Assembly (NCBI GenBank): GCA_002786385.1
Contig: PGCN01000008.1
Coordinates: forward strand, 1-64,000
DNA length: 64,000 nt
From: Flavobacterium sp. FEMGT703F
GTDB taxonomy: Bacteria > Bacteroidota > Bacteroidia > Flavobacteriales > Flavobacteriaceae
Reading direction: 5' to 3'
Shown here in pieces: positions 1-8,783 of this stretch (the stretch's first letter is position 1; each line of letters starts with the position of its first letter). The position numbers and the translations under genes were made by a program. The notes beneath the pieces were generated by a model. That model was not told the DNA's origin and did no database searches. It was given only the letters and a program-made list of their open reading frames with translations.

Positions 1-1260
1 GCTTGTGCCGGTGACGTTCCTGCAATGGTATCGTTGACTGCTCAAGACAACTGTAACGGTGCTATCACTGTAGAAGGTGTTGACGCAATCGCTCAAGGGC
101 AATGTGCTAACTCGTTCGTAGTGACCAGAACTTGGACTTTCGTTGATGCTTGTGGAAATACTTCTTCAGTATCACAAACTATCAATGTAAATGATAACCT
201 AGCGCCAACGTTTAACGAAACTACTCCGGCTAATGCGACTGCATCTTGTGATAATGTACCTGAACCGGCTACTTTGACTGCTTCTGACAACTGTGCTACT
301 GCAACGGTAACCATGACAGAAACAACCATCCAAGGAAACTGTCCTTCAAATTATCAAATTGTGAGAACATGGACAGCAACTGATGCTTGTGGAAATAATT
401 CTTCAGTATCACAAACCATTACTGTATCAGATACAACCGGACCGGTTGCTGTTGATACTCCATTGGTAGTGAAAGTTGAAGCTACTTGTGATAACGTTCC
501 TGGAGTTCCAACATTGGTGTTCACTGACAACTGTTCAGGAACAGTAACAACTCCGGAACCAACAGTAACCACTTCAAGTGTAGTTGACGGTGTTTACACC
601 ATCACCAGAACTTGGGTAGCTACTGATGCTTGTGGTAACTTATCTCAAACTTATACCCAGTACGTATATGTAACGCAAGTAGATGAAGTAATTCAACTTA
701 ACGCTGTAGGTTGTAATGCTGCTGAATTTGATACTATCGACTTGAACTCATTATTACCACAAGGTACAACCGGAGGTCAATGGGTTGATGTGAACAGTAT
801 TGGCGGATTAACCGGAAGTATATTCAATGCTTGGCAATTGCCTCTAGGTGTTCATACTTACAGTTATACTATTAACGATGGTGGATGTCCTAGAAGATAC
901 GATGTGTTGATCAATGTTAATGATGATTGTGCTGTATTAGCTTGTCAAAATATTGTAATTCACAATGCGTTTAGTCCTAATGGAGATGCCTTTAACGAAT
1001 ACTTTAATATTGAAAACATCGAAGATGTAGCGTGTTATCCAACTAACAATGTTCAAATTTACAACCGTTGGGGAGTATTAGTTTATGAAACTAAAAACTA
1101 TGACAACAATACTCGTAGATTTGAAGGAATTTCAGAAGGTCGAGCTACTGTAAGTAAATCTGAAGAATTACCAACAGGAACTTATTTCTACATCATAGAG
1201 TGGACTACCTCTACCGGAGAAAGAATTGTTAAAGACGGATATTTATACTTAACCAGATAA
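1..1260 (+). CDS. Gliding-motility/T9SS type B sorted adhesin, 3' part
   Basis: The reading frame is open from base 1, so the gene begins upstream of the window and at least 419 residues are visible. The first part holds about three diverged repeats of roughly 75 residues, each with a conserved cysteine pair and the pattern RTWTATDACGN..S.SQTI, as in HYR/Ig-like repeats of large flavobacterial surface adhesins. The last ~100 residues match the type B C-terminal sorting domain: FSPNGD, then NRWG.LVYE, then LPTGTYFYII and a terminal KDGYLYLTR. This domain targets proteins for type IX secretion to the cell surface. The next gene is a PorP/SprF protein, the usual partner of such SprB-like adhesins. 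I infer a surface adhesin role; the exact ligand cannot be read from the sequence. Confidence 0.9.
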   Translation, partial: ACAGDVPAMVSLTAQDNCNGAITVEGVDAIAQGQCANSFVVTRTWTFVDACGNTSSVSQTINVNDNLAPTFNETTPANATASCDNVPEPATLTASDNCATATVTMTETTIQGNCPSNYQIVRTWTATDACGNNSSVSQTITVSDTTGPVAVDTPLVVKVEATCDNVPGVPTLVFTDNCSGTVTTPEPTVTTSSVVDGVYTITRTWVATDACGNLSQTYTQYVYVTQVDEVIQLNAVGCNAAEFDTIDLNSLLPQGTTGGQWVDVNSIGGLTGSIFNAWQLPLGVHTYSYTINDGGCPRRYDVLINVNDDCAVLACQNIVIHNAFSPNGDAFNEYFNIENIEDVACYPTNNVQIYNRWGVLVYETKNYDNNTRRFEGISEGRATVSKSEELPTGTYFYIIEWTTSTGERIVKDGYLYLTR

Positions 1261-1271
1261 ACCTACTAACT

Positions 1272-1295
1272 CCTGAGGGTGTAAAAACCCTCAGG
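1272..1295. other. Intergenic hairpin between adhesin and porP/sprF genes
   Basis: A perfect 9-bp inverted repeat (CCTGAGGGT / ACCCTCAGG) with a 6-base loop lies in the 50-bp gap. There is no T run after it, so it is more likely a processing or stabilising hairpin, or a weak attenuator, than a strong terminator. Confidence 0.5.
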
Positions 1296-1310
1296 ATAAA
1301 TAAAGAAAAT

Positions 1311-2222
1311 ATGAGAACAAAAATTTTAATTTTCGCTTTGATGTTAACGTGTTATACTGGTTTTGCACAGCAGGACGCTCAGTATACCCAATACATGTAT
1401 AACACCATCAATATTAATCCGGCTTATGCAGGATCAAGAGGAGTTATGAGTATTTTCGGCTTACACCGTACCCAATGGGTTGGTTTAGACGGAGCGCCAA
1501 CTACGAACGCCTTTTCAATCAATACCCCTATCAACAACAGTAATTTAGGAGTAGGTGTATCATTTGTAAACGACAAAATCGGACCAACGAGTGACAACAC
1601 TATCTCAGCTGATTTATCTTATACCATTCAAACTTCAGAAGAATTCAAATTGTCTTTCGGGATTAAAGCTTCGGGAAATTTATTCAATTTAGATGTTAAT
1701 CGATTGAATCCTGCCGATGCCAACGACCCGAACTTGCAAAATTTTAACAATGAATTTTCGCCGAACTTTGGTGCCGGTATCTATTTACACTCAGATAAAA
1801 TGTACTTCGGTTTGTCGGTACCTAACTTTTTACAAGACTCTAAGTACAATGACAACGAAGTAGCTGTATTCCAAGAAAGAATGAACTTCTACGCTATCGG
1901 AGGTTATGTATTTGACATTTCACCATCGGTTAAATTCAAACCTGCTTTCTTAACAAAATTGGTTACCGGTTCTCCTTTACAAGTAGATGCTTCTGCCAAC
2001 TTCTTGTTTTTCGACAAGTTAATGCTGGGTGCGGCTTACCGTTGGGATGCTGCCATGAGTGCACTTGCAGGTTTCCAAGTAACTGACGGATTGTTTATCG
2101 GATATAGTTACGATCGTGAAACTACTCAGTTAAGAAACTACAACTCAGGTTCACACGAGGTATTCTTACGCTTTGAGTTATTCAATAAAGTAAGCAAATT
2201 GGTATCACCTAGATTCTTCTAA
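1311..2222 (+). CDS. PorP/SprF family type IX secretion membrane protein
   Basis: This 303-residue protein starts with a signal peptide (MRTKILIFALMLTCYTGFAQ) followed by the QDAQYTQYMYNTININPAYAGSRG region typical of PorP/SprF proteins, where the NPAYAG motif is diagnostic. The rest alternates short hydrophobic and aromatic strands, as expected for an outer-membrane beta barrel of the type IX secretion/gliding apparatus. Proteins of this family assist secretion or surface attachment of cargo with type B sorting domains, and the gene immediately upstream encodes such a cargo. The 11-bp gap to the OmpA gene downstream suggests co-transcription. Confidence 0.93.
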   Translation: MRTKILIFALMLTCYTGFAQQDAQYTQYMYNTININPAYAGSRGVMSIFGLHRTQWVGLDGAPTTNAFSINTPINNSNLGVGVSFVNDKIGPTSDNTISADLSYTIQTSEEFKLSFGIKASGNLFNLDVNRLNPADANDPNLQNFNNEFSPNFGAGIYLHSDKMYFGLSVPNFLQDSKYNDNEVAVFQERMNFYAIGGYVFDISPSVKFKPAFLTKLVTGSPLQVDASANFLFFDKLMLGAAYRWDAAMSALAGFQVTDGLFIGYSYDRETTQLRNYNSGSHEVFLRFELFNKVSKLVSPRFF

Positions 2223-2233
2223 TAACAACGATT

Positions 2234-4177
2234 ATGAAAAACAAAATTATATACTTAGTACTATTGACTTTCGCAGCTGTGAACAGTTATGCGCAAGTTG
2301 GGAAAAAAGAAGTAAAGGGTAATAAAGAGTATGATAAATACGCTTATATTGATGCCATTAAAACTTATGAGCGTATCTATGAAAAAGGATTCAAATCACC
2401 GGATATGTTACTTAAAATCGGTAATGCTTACTATTTTAACGCCGAATTAGAAAAGGCTAAAAAATGGTACGATGAACTGTATGCCAGTAACCCCGACCAA
2501 GAAGCTGAATTCTATTATCGCTATGCCCAGACTTTAAGAGCGGCCAAAGATTATGAGAAAGCGGATGCTATGATGGCTAAATTTGGAGAGAAAAGCGGTA
2601 ATGACAGTAGAGAGGAAATCTTCAACAAAAACAAAAACTATTTAGAAGTTATCAAAAAGAACTCCGGTCGTTACAAAATTGAAAATGCCGGAATCAACTC
2701 TAAATATTCTGACTACGGACCGGCTTACATGGGCGATAAAGTAATTTTTACTTCTGCACGTGATACCGGAAACTTCTCTAAAAGAATTCACACTTGGACC
2801 GGACAGTACTTTACCAATTTGTACAGTTCTGCCTTAAGTGAAGACGGTTCTTTGAGCGGTGTGGATAAATTTGGTAAAAAAATCAACACCAAATACCACG
2901 AAGATACGCCTGCTTTTACCAAAGACGGAAAAACGGTATACTTCACTCGTAACAACTATTTAGACGGAAGAGGTTTTGATGCCAACAAAGTAACTTTACT
3001 TAAAATCTACAGAGCTAATTTAGATGCTGAAGGAAAATGGATCAACATCACAGCATTGCCATTTAACAGTGATACTTACCAAGCGGCTCACCCTGCCCTA
3101 TCTCCGGATGAAAAAACATTATACTTTGCCTCCGATATGCCGGGAAGTCATGGTTTATCCGACTTATTCAGAGTTAAAATTAATGATGACGGTAGTTTCG
3201 GAACACCAGAAAACTTAGGTAATACTATCAATACAGAAGGAAGAGAAACTTATCCTTTCATTTCTGATGACAATGAATTGTATTTCGCTTCAGACGGTCA
3301 ACCGGGCTTAGGTGGTTTGGATATTTTTGTTACCCGAATCCCAAGCGACAACGGAAAATTTAAAGCACCATTAAACATTGGTGAAGAAGGAAACAGTCCA
3401 AAAGACGACTTCGGATTCATCATCAACACCAAAACCAAAAGAGGTTTCTTAAGTTCAAACCGCGATGGCGGACAAGGAAGCGATGATATCTACAAATTCT
3501 TAGAAACCAAAGCTATCTTCTGCGACCAAATCTTATATGGTGTAGTAACCGACGAAGATACTAAAGCACCGCTTCCTAATGCCAAATTGGTATTGATGGA
3601 TGAGAAATTCAATAAAGTAAAAGAAACCGTTTCTGATGCGCAAGGTAAATACGAATTCACCGAAGTAGAATGTGGTAAAAAATACTATGTAAACACTTCT
3701 GTTGAAGACTACGAAACCAAAGAACCGGCAGTAATTATTGGTTCAGAAACCGGAAAAACCGAATTAAACATCGAGTTGAAAACCAAAACTTGTCGTGTTA
3801 AAATTGGTGATGACTTAGCCGATTGTTTCAAAATCAACATCATTTACTTCGACTTAGACAAATGGAATATTCGTCCGGATGCCGCAGTTGACTTAGCTAA
3901 ATTGTTGGATGTATTGAACCAAAACCCATCCATGAAAATCAACATTCGTTCACATACTGACAGCCGTGCTTCTCACGCTTACAACAAAAAATTGTCTGAG
4001 AGAAGAGCTAAATCTACCAAAGATTGGTTGGTTAAAAACGGTATCGCTGCCGATCGTTTAACTTCTGAAGGTTTAGGAGAAACCGAATTGGTTAACAAAT
4101 GTGCCGATGGCGTTCCATGTAGCGAAGAAGATCATCAGTTGAACAGAAGAAGTGAATTCATTATCACCACTCTGTAA
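2234..4177 (+). CDS. OmpA-family protein with TPR and PD40 repeats
   Basis: The 647-residue protein has a signal peptide (ending ..NSYAQ), TPR-like helices over roughly residues 25-140, and WD40-like PD40 beta-propeller repeats over about 150-420 (for example HPALSPDEKTLYFASDMPGS). A carboxypeptidase-regulatory-like beta sandwich follows at about 430-515 (GVVTDEDTKAPLPNAKL). The C-terminal OmpA domain from about 530 carries the peptidoglycan-binding pattern IRSHTDSRASHAYNKKLSERRA. This architecture is common beside porP/sprF genes in flavobacteria. I infer a periplasmic anchor linking the outer-membrane secretion/adhesion complex to peptidoglycan. It is the last gene of the apparent three-gene operon and is followed by a strong terminator. 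Confidence 0.92.
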   Translation: MKNKIIYLVLLTFAAVNSYAQVGKKEVKGNKEYDKYAYIDAIKTYERIYEKGFKSPDMLLKIGNAYYFNAELEKAKKWYDELYASNPDQEAEFYYRYAQTLRAAKDYEKADAMMAKFGEKSGNDSREEIFNKNKNYLEVIKKNSGRYKIENAGINSKYSDYGPAYMGDKVIFTSARDTGNFSKRIHTWTGQYFTNLYSSALSEDGSLSGVDKFGKKINTKYHEDTPAFTKDGKTVYFTRNNYLDGRGFDANKVTLLKIYRANLDAEGKWINITALPFNSDTYQAAHPALSPDEKTLYFASDMPGSHGLSDLFRVKINDDGSFGTPENLGNTINTEGRETYPFISDDNELYFASDGQPGLGGLDIFVTRIPSDNGKFKAPLNIGEEGNSPKDDFGFIINTKTKRGFLSSNRDGGQGSDDIYKFLETKAIFCDQILYGVVTDEDTKAPLPNAKLVLMDEKFNKVKETVSDAQGKYEFTEVECGKKYYVNTSVEDYETKEPAVIIGSETGKTELNIELKTKTCRVKIGDDLADCFKINIIYFDLDKWNIRPDAAVDLAKLLDVLNQNPSMKINIRSHTDSRASHAYNKKLSERRAKSTKDWLVKNGIAADRLTSEGLGETELVNKCADGVPCSEEDHQLNRRSEFIITTL

Positions 4178-4196
4178 GCTGTAAAACAACTCTATC

Positions 4197-4225
4197 AAAA
4201 GCACCCTTTTAGGGTGCTTTTTTTT
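4197..4225 (+). terminator. Rho-independent terminator after OmpA gene
   Basis: AAAAGCACCCT, a TTT loop and AGGGTGCTTTT form an 11-bp stem running into a T tract. It closes the adhesin/porP/ompA operon and directly abuts the nhaA promoter box. Confidence 0.9.
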
Positions 4226-4232
4226 ATCTTTG
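4225..4232 (+). promoter_or_regulatory. Candidate -7 box TATCTTTG in front of nhaA
   Basis: The octamer matches the flavobacterial -7 consensus TAnnTTTG. It ends only 4 bases before the nhaA ATG and overlaps the T tract of the preceding terminator. If used, the mRNA would be leaderless or nearly so. No convincing TTG -33 box is visible, because that position lies inside the terminator stem. Confidence 0.45.
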
Positions 4233-4236
4233 CCTT

Positions 4237-5379
4237 ATGAAGATTACCAATCTATTCAAAGACTTTTTTGAAAGCGAAAGAGCCGGCGGATTTGTACTAA
4301 TTGCTTGTACAATACTATCGTTGTTGTTAACCAACTCCTTTTTAAGCGAACAATACCTTCACCTTTGGCATTACCAAATAGGTAACCATTCGTTTGAACA
4401 TTGGATTAACGATGGTTTAATGACCATCTTCTTTTTGCTCATTGGTTTGGAATTAGAAAGAGAAGTTTATGCCGGTGAATTGTCGAACCTAAAAAATGCG
4501 CTTTTACCCATATTTGCTGCCGTTGGCGGTATGTTAGTTCCTGCCGGATTATATTTATTCCTAAACTATGGAACGGATACGCAATCGGGAGCCGGAATTC
4601 CAATGGCGACAGATATTGCTTTTGCCTTGGGGATTCTTTCCCTATTGGGCAACCGCGTTCCGGTGTCATTGAAAGTGTTTTTAACAGCTTTGGCTGTGAT
4701 AGACGACTTAGGTGCCATCTTAATTATCGCGCTGTTTTATTCGAAAGGATTGGTTTGGAGCAACCTCATTATAGCGCTCGGTATATTTGCGTTTCTTTTG
4801 GTTTTAAACCGACTCAAAGTCAGAAACTTAATTCCCTACTTAGTCAGCGGCGTTGTAATGTGGTATTTTATGCTGAATTCGGGTGTACATGCTACCATTA
4901 CCGGTGTACTGTTAGCTTTTGCAATTCCTTTCGGTAATGGCGATGAAAAATCGACTTCCTTCATCCTACAACACTTTTTACACAAACCGGTTGCCTTTGT
5001 TATCTTACCTTTATTTGCCTTGGCCAATACCGCTATCGTATTGAACTCCGATTGGCATTACGCTTTAAGTCATCACTACACTTTGGGTATAGCCTTAGGT
5101 TTAATTGTTGGCAAACCACTGGGAATTATGCTGTTGAGTTATATAGCAGTTAAGCTCAAAATAAGCCGTTTGCCGAGCGATTTAAACTGGAATTCTGTCT
5201 TAGGAGTCAGTTTTTTGGGCGGTATCGGATTTACGATGTCTATCTTCATCACACTCCTAGCCTTCTCGGACGGCGAACATATCGACAACGCTAAAATCAT
5301 GATTTTGGTTTCGTCATTAGTTGCCGCTGTAATTGGATTACTGTATTTAAAAACAGTTTTAAAATCGAAAAACGCTTAA
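4237..5379 (+). CDS. nhaA: Na+/H+ antiporter NhaA
   Basis: A 380-residue polytopic inner-membrane protein with about 11-12 hydrophobic segments and the NhaA hallmarks: an IPMATDIAFALG segment and the ALAVIDDLGAI segment with the paired aspartates that bind and exchange Na+/H+. The family uses the proton gradient to expel sodium and to regulate cytoplasmic pH. Length is normal for NhaA (about 380-400). The start has almost no leader after the candidate -7 box. Its 3' end overlaps the convergent corA gene by 4 bp. Confidence 0.95.
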   Translation: MKITNLFKDFFESERAGGFVLIACTILSLLLTNSFLSEQYLHLWHYQIGNHSFEHWINDGLMTIFFLLIGLELEREVYAGELSNLKNALLPIFAAVGGMLVPAGLYLFLNYGTDTQSGAGIPMATDIAFALGILSLLGNRVPVSLKVFLTALAVIDDLGAILIIALFYSKGLVWSNLIIALGIFAFLLVLNRLKVRNLIPYLVSGVVMWYFMLNSGVHATITGVLLAFAIPFGNGDEKSTSFILQHFLHKPVAFVILPLFALANTAIVLNSDWHYALSHHYTLGIALGLIVGKPLGIMLLSYIAVKLKISRLPSDLNWNSVLGVSFLGGIGFTMSIFITLLAFSDGEHIDNAKIMILVSSLVAAVIGLLYLKTVLKSKNA

Positions 5380-6446
5380 TACCATTTTTTCTTTTTGAAG
5401 TAGTAAATCATTCCCAACAGCAACAAAAACATCAAGCCTAAAACCATAAAGTAGCCATATTGCCAATGCAATTCGGGCATGTTGTCGAAGTTCATTCCGT
5501 AGATGCCTACTATGAAAGTCAATGGCATAAAAAACACCGAAACGACGGTCAGCGTTTTCATCACCTGATTCATCTTTTGGTTTTGGGCAGAAAAATAAAA
5601 GTTAGAGGCACTGTCGAGCGAAGTCAAATCGTATTCAATTTGTTCTAACAACTCCAAACACTTTTGATGCAAACGCGAGAAGAAACTGTAGTTATCGTGC
5701 TCAATCGTGTTAAACACATTATCGTCTTTAATGCTTTTGATGGAATACAACGAATCGCGCAACGGAATAATCGACCGTTTCAAAAAGTTAAAATTGTCAC
5801 GGTGCTTTTCAATTTGTTCCAATATTTGCGGACTCGTACTGGTTTTAGAAAGATTGATGAGTTCTTCTACCCTATCTTCTTCATTCTCTATAGTGATGTA
5901 AAAATTCTCCATTACGGCATCGAGCAATAAGTACAATAAATAGTCGGCTTTCTTATCTCTTACAATACCGGAATGCGTTCGGATGCGTTCGCGAATGTGC
6001 GTAAAAAAGTCGCTTCGCTTTTCCTGAAACGAAACCAAAATACCGTTTTTCAACAAAAAACTAATCTGCTCAACAGCAATATTATCACTGTTTTCCACCG
6101 GTAACAACGATTTAATATTAAAGAACAACACATCGTGATATTCATCCAATTTGGTGCGTTTGGTGGTATTTAAAATATCGCCTAACATAAAATTATCGAC
6201 TTGCAAAAAATCGCCAACCGACTTAATAATATTAGTGTCATTGAGGCCGTGAATGTTGAGCCAATTCACCTTATCCAACGAAATACATTTTCCCAATTGA
6301 GCGGTAGTAAACTCCTTAAACTCGGTCAAATCGTTCGTATCGTAAACAAACAATTGCATTTCCGTTTTGGTATTTTTATGAACACCGGTATAGTCTAAAA
6401 AAGTGGGTTGCACTTTTCTGCCCTTTTTGTATTTAATTTTTCTCAC
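5376..6446 (-). CDS. corA: Magnesium/cobalt transporter CorA
   Basis: The 356-residue protein has a long cytoplasmic helical N-terminal part and two C-terminal membrane segments, with the CorA signature YGMNFDNMPE just before the last segment (GMN selectivity motif). It ends in a basic KKKKWY tail. Family members form pentameric Mg2+/Co2+ channels. The reading frame starts with GTG (RKIKYKKGRKVQP); no ATG occurs before about residue 31, so the GTG start is favoured. Its 5' region overlaps the candidate hutI promoter on the other strand. Confidence 0.95.
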   Translation of the reverse strand: MRKIKYKKGRKVQPTFLDYTGVHKNTKTEMQLFVYDTNDLTEFKEFTTAQLGKCISLDKVNWLNIHGLNDTNIIKSVGDFLQVDNFMLGDILNTTKRTKLDEYHDVLFFNIKSLLPVENSDNIAVEQISFLLKNGILVSFQEKRSDFFTHIRERIRTHSGIVRDKKADYLLYLLLDAVMENFYITIENEEDRVEELINLSKTSTSPQILEQIEKHRDNFNFLKRSIIPLRDSLYSIKSIKDDNVFNTIEHDNYSFFSRLHQKCLELLEQIEYDLTSLDSASNFYFSAQNQKMNQVMKTLTVVSVFFMPLTFIVGIYGMNFDNMPELHWQYGYFMVLGLMFLLLLGMIYYFKKKKWY

Positions 6447-6460
6447 GGCTTCTAAATTTG
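6427..6460 (+). promoter_or_regulatory. Candidate promoter of hutI (TTG-N23-TAAATTTG)
   Basis: A TTG at 6427-6429 and a TAAATTTG box at 6453-6460 are separated by 23 bases and fit the flavobacterial -33/-7 pattern. The box is 54 bases before the hutI ATG and overlaps the 5' edge of the divergent corA gene. Confidence 0.5.
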
Positions 6461-6514
6461 TCTAAAATTAAGCATATTTAGTTTTTTCAAACTATTTTTA
6501 CCAAAAATCAACGC

Positions 6515-7753
6515 ATGCAAACGCTAATTATCAATATCAAAGAATTACTGCAAGTTCGTGAAACCTCAATTGATAAAGTTTCCGGCAGTGACATGGCCGT
6601 TTTACCGTCGATAAAAAATGCTTTTCTTTTGATAGAAGATGATACGATAGCCGCTTTCGGTTCAATGGAAACTTGTCCGAAACTCAATCCGGAAATCACT
6701 ATAGATGCTAGCGGAAAAATAGTCCTTCCGTCTTGGTGCGACAGTCATACGCATCTGGTGTATGCCGGGAATCGCGAGCAGGAATTTGTGGATCGCATTA
6801 ACGGTTTATCGTATGAGGAAATTGCCAATCGCGGCGGCGGTATCTTAAATTCGGCCAAACGATTGAATGACACTTCGGAAGCCGAAATTTACCAACAATC
6901 AAAAAAGCGTTTGGAAGAAGTAATCCAACTAGGCACAGGCGCCATCGAAATCAAATCGGGTTATGGTTTGACAGTGGAAGGCGAGTTGAAAATGCTGCGT
7001 GTGATTAAAAGATTAGCCCAAGATTATCCGATTGCTATTAAGTCGACTTTCCTCGGGGCACATGCTTTTCCAACAGAATACAAAGAAAATCATTCGGCTT
7101 ATATCGACATTATTATTAACGAAATGTTGCCCAAAATAGCCGAAGAAAGTTTGGCGGATTACATTGACGCTTTCCTGGAAACCGGTTATTTTTCAGTAGC
7201 CGAAACTGAACGCATTATGGAAGCCGGGAAACAATATGGTTTGCAGGCTAAAATCCACGTAAACCAATTTACTGCCATTAACGGAATTGCCGCTTGCGTG
7301 AAGCATAAGGCGCTTTCGGTAGATCATTTGGAAATTGTAACCAAAGAAGACATAGAAGCGCTAAAAACCTCTGAAACCATGCCGGTGGCTTTGCCGAGTT
7401 GTTCATTCTTCATCAGTATTCCGTATACACCGGCACGCCTAATGCTAAACGAAGGTTTACCCTTGGCTCTGGCAACCGATTTTAATCCGGGTACAACACC
7501 ATCAGGGAATATGAATTTTGTAGTAGCAACGGCTTGTATCAAAATGAAAATGACACCGGAAGAAGCCATCAATGCGGCAACGATTAATGGTGCTTATGCA
7601 ATGGGTTTATCGGCTACACACGGCAGTATTACTGTTGGTAAAAAAGCCAATGTAATCATTACCAAACCTTTGAATTCATACTATGAAATTCCGTACGCCT
7701 TTGGTAGTAATCCGGTGGAACAAGTTATACTTAACGGGAAATTAATCTCATAA
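6515..7753 (+). CDS. hutI: Imidazolonepropionase
   Basis: The 412-residue amidohydrolase-superfamily enzyme converts imidazolone-5-propionate to N-formimino-glutamate in histidine degradation. The metal site motif DSHTHLVYAGNRE and the GGGI.NSA.RLND segment are characteristic of HutI. Later, the IHVNQF region, a DHLE motif and the ATDFNPGT region complete the TIM-barrel active site. Length matches the family (about 405-415). A hutG-type gene lies about 1 kb downstream on the same strand; hutH and hutU are not in the window. A strong terminator follows directly. Confidence 0.96.
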   Translation: MQTLIINIKELLQVRETSIDKVSGSDMAVLPSIKNAFLLIEDDTIAAFGSMETCPKLNPEITIDASGKIVLPSWCDSHTHLVYAGNREQEFVDRINGLSYEEIANRGGGILNSAKRLNDTSEAEIYQQSKKRLEEVIQLGTGAIEIKSGYGLTVEGELKMLRVIKRLAQDYPIAIKSTFLGAHAFPTEYKENHSAYIDIIINEMLPKIAEESLADYIDAFLETGYFSVAETERIMEAGKQYGLQAKIHVNQFTAINGIAACVKHKALSVDHLEIVTKEDIEALKTSETMPVALPSCSFFISIPYTPARLMLNEGLPLALATDFNPGTTPSGNMNFVVATACIKMKMTPEEAINAATINGAYAMGLSATHGSITVGKKANVIITKPLNSYYEIPYAFGSNPVEQVILNGKLIS

Positions 7754-7784
7754 AAAAAGTCCTTCGTAATGAAGGACTTTTTTT
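7752..7784. terminator. Terminator between hutI and the coiled-coil gene
   Basis: A-run, GTCCTTC, a GTAAT loop, GAAGGAC and a T-run. The symmetric A/T tracts suit bidirectional termination for hutI (+) and the convergent gene ending at 7802 (-). Confidence 0.9.
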
Positions 7785-7801
7785 ATTGTTTTCCGAATTG
7801 A

Positions 7802-8686
7802 TTATCGCAAAGAGAAACTGCTTTTTGAAACCAATTCACCTTTGTCGAATACATTGACAAAGTAAGTGCCTTTGGCAAAATCTTTCCCCGGTAATTGCTC
7901 TTTCACGTCAACCGTTTTGTTTTCATATTTTACAGTGGTTGTAAAACTATAAGTCAACGAAGTATCACCAAAAGAAACCGTTGCTTTATCTCCTAATACA
8001 TTGTTCTTCGCATCGATTACTTGAACATAGTATACTTTATCTCCTGATTTAGCAATTTTGTTCTCCGCAATAGTAAAACTGATTTGAAGTAAATCAGCTC
8101 TGCTTGCTTTATCGGTTTCGATTTGTTTACCGGAACTTCTTTGTTTGTAAGCTGCCGTTTTTAAATTGGTTACCGTTAATTTTTGACCTTTTTCAACTGT
8201 TTTAGCCAATTCTTCGTTTTGACCTACTAAGACTTGGTTGTATTTTTTAGAATCTTCTAAAACAACTTTAGTACTGTCTAAATTAGTGGTCAAAGTTTGG
8301 TTTTGTGCTTTCAACACTTCCACTTCCTGCATCAAATTGCGCATTTTTTGTTCTAAGGCTTTGTACTGATCTTTGTACTTTCTTAGCGAAGCATTGTCAC
8401 CTTTGGAGTTTTTTAACTCTACAATTAATTTAGCTACTTTCTCTCTTTCTGCAATTAATTCGTCCGACATTGTAGTATTTTCGGCAATGGCTTCATCATA
8501 AGAGGCCTTCAAGGCTTCTAAGTCTTTTAAAACACTTTCTTTCTCAGATTTGGTTTCAACAATAGTCGTTTCGAGTGTTTTAGCATCAGAAGTCAATTTG
8601 AAAATATAGATCAAACTACCTACTAATAAAATAGCCAATATGGCTATGATTGCCTTTAATTTAGAGTTACCGTTTTGATTTTCCAT
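7802..8686 (-). CDS. Membrane-anchored coiled-coil protein of unknown function
   Basis: The 294-residue protein has a short cytoplasmic N-terminus, one membrane segment (about residues 10-30, AIIAILAILLVGSLIYIF) and a long coiled coil over about 35-160 rich in E/K/L heptads. A C-terminal beta-rich domain (about 185-294) ends ..GTYFVNVFDKGELVSKSSFSLR. Similar proteins are widespread in flavobacteria as hypothetical proteins. The topology suggests an envelope protein with a periplasmic coiled coil and globular head. It separates hutI from hutG on the opposite strand. A TATTTTTG box lies on the minus strand at 8708-8715, about 20 bases before the start. Confidence 0.8.
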   Translation of the reverse strand: MENQNGNSKLKAIIAILAILLVGSLIYIFKLTSDAKTLETTIVETKSEKESVLKDLEALKASYDEAIAENTTMSDELIAEREKVAKLIVELKNSKGDNASLRKYKDQYKALEQKMRNLMQEVEVLKAQNQTLTTNLDSTKVVLEDSKKYNQVLVGQNEELAKTVEKGQKLTVTNLKTAAYKQRSSGKQIETDKASRADLLQISFTIAENKIAKSGDKVYYVQVIDAKNNVLGDKATVSFGDTSLTYSFTTTVKYENKTVDVKEQLPGKDFAKGTYFVNVFDKGELVSKSSFSLR

Positions 8687-8783
8687 AGGTTATAGATTTA
8701 ATTAGAGCAAAAATAATAATATTTAACATAGTAACGTGAAATTCCCTATTATATTATATTTTTGAGAAATTTTTAACACCAAA

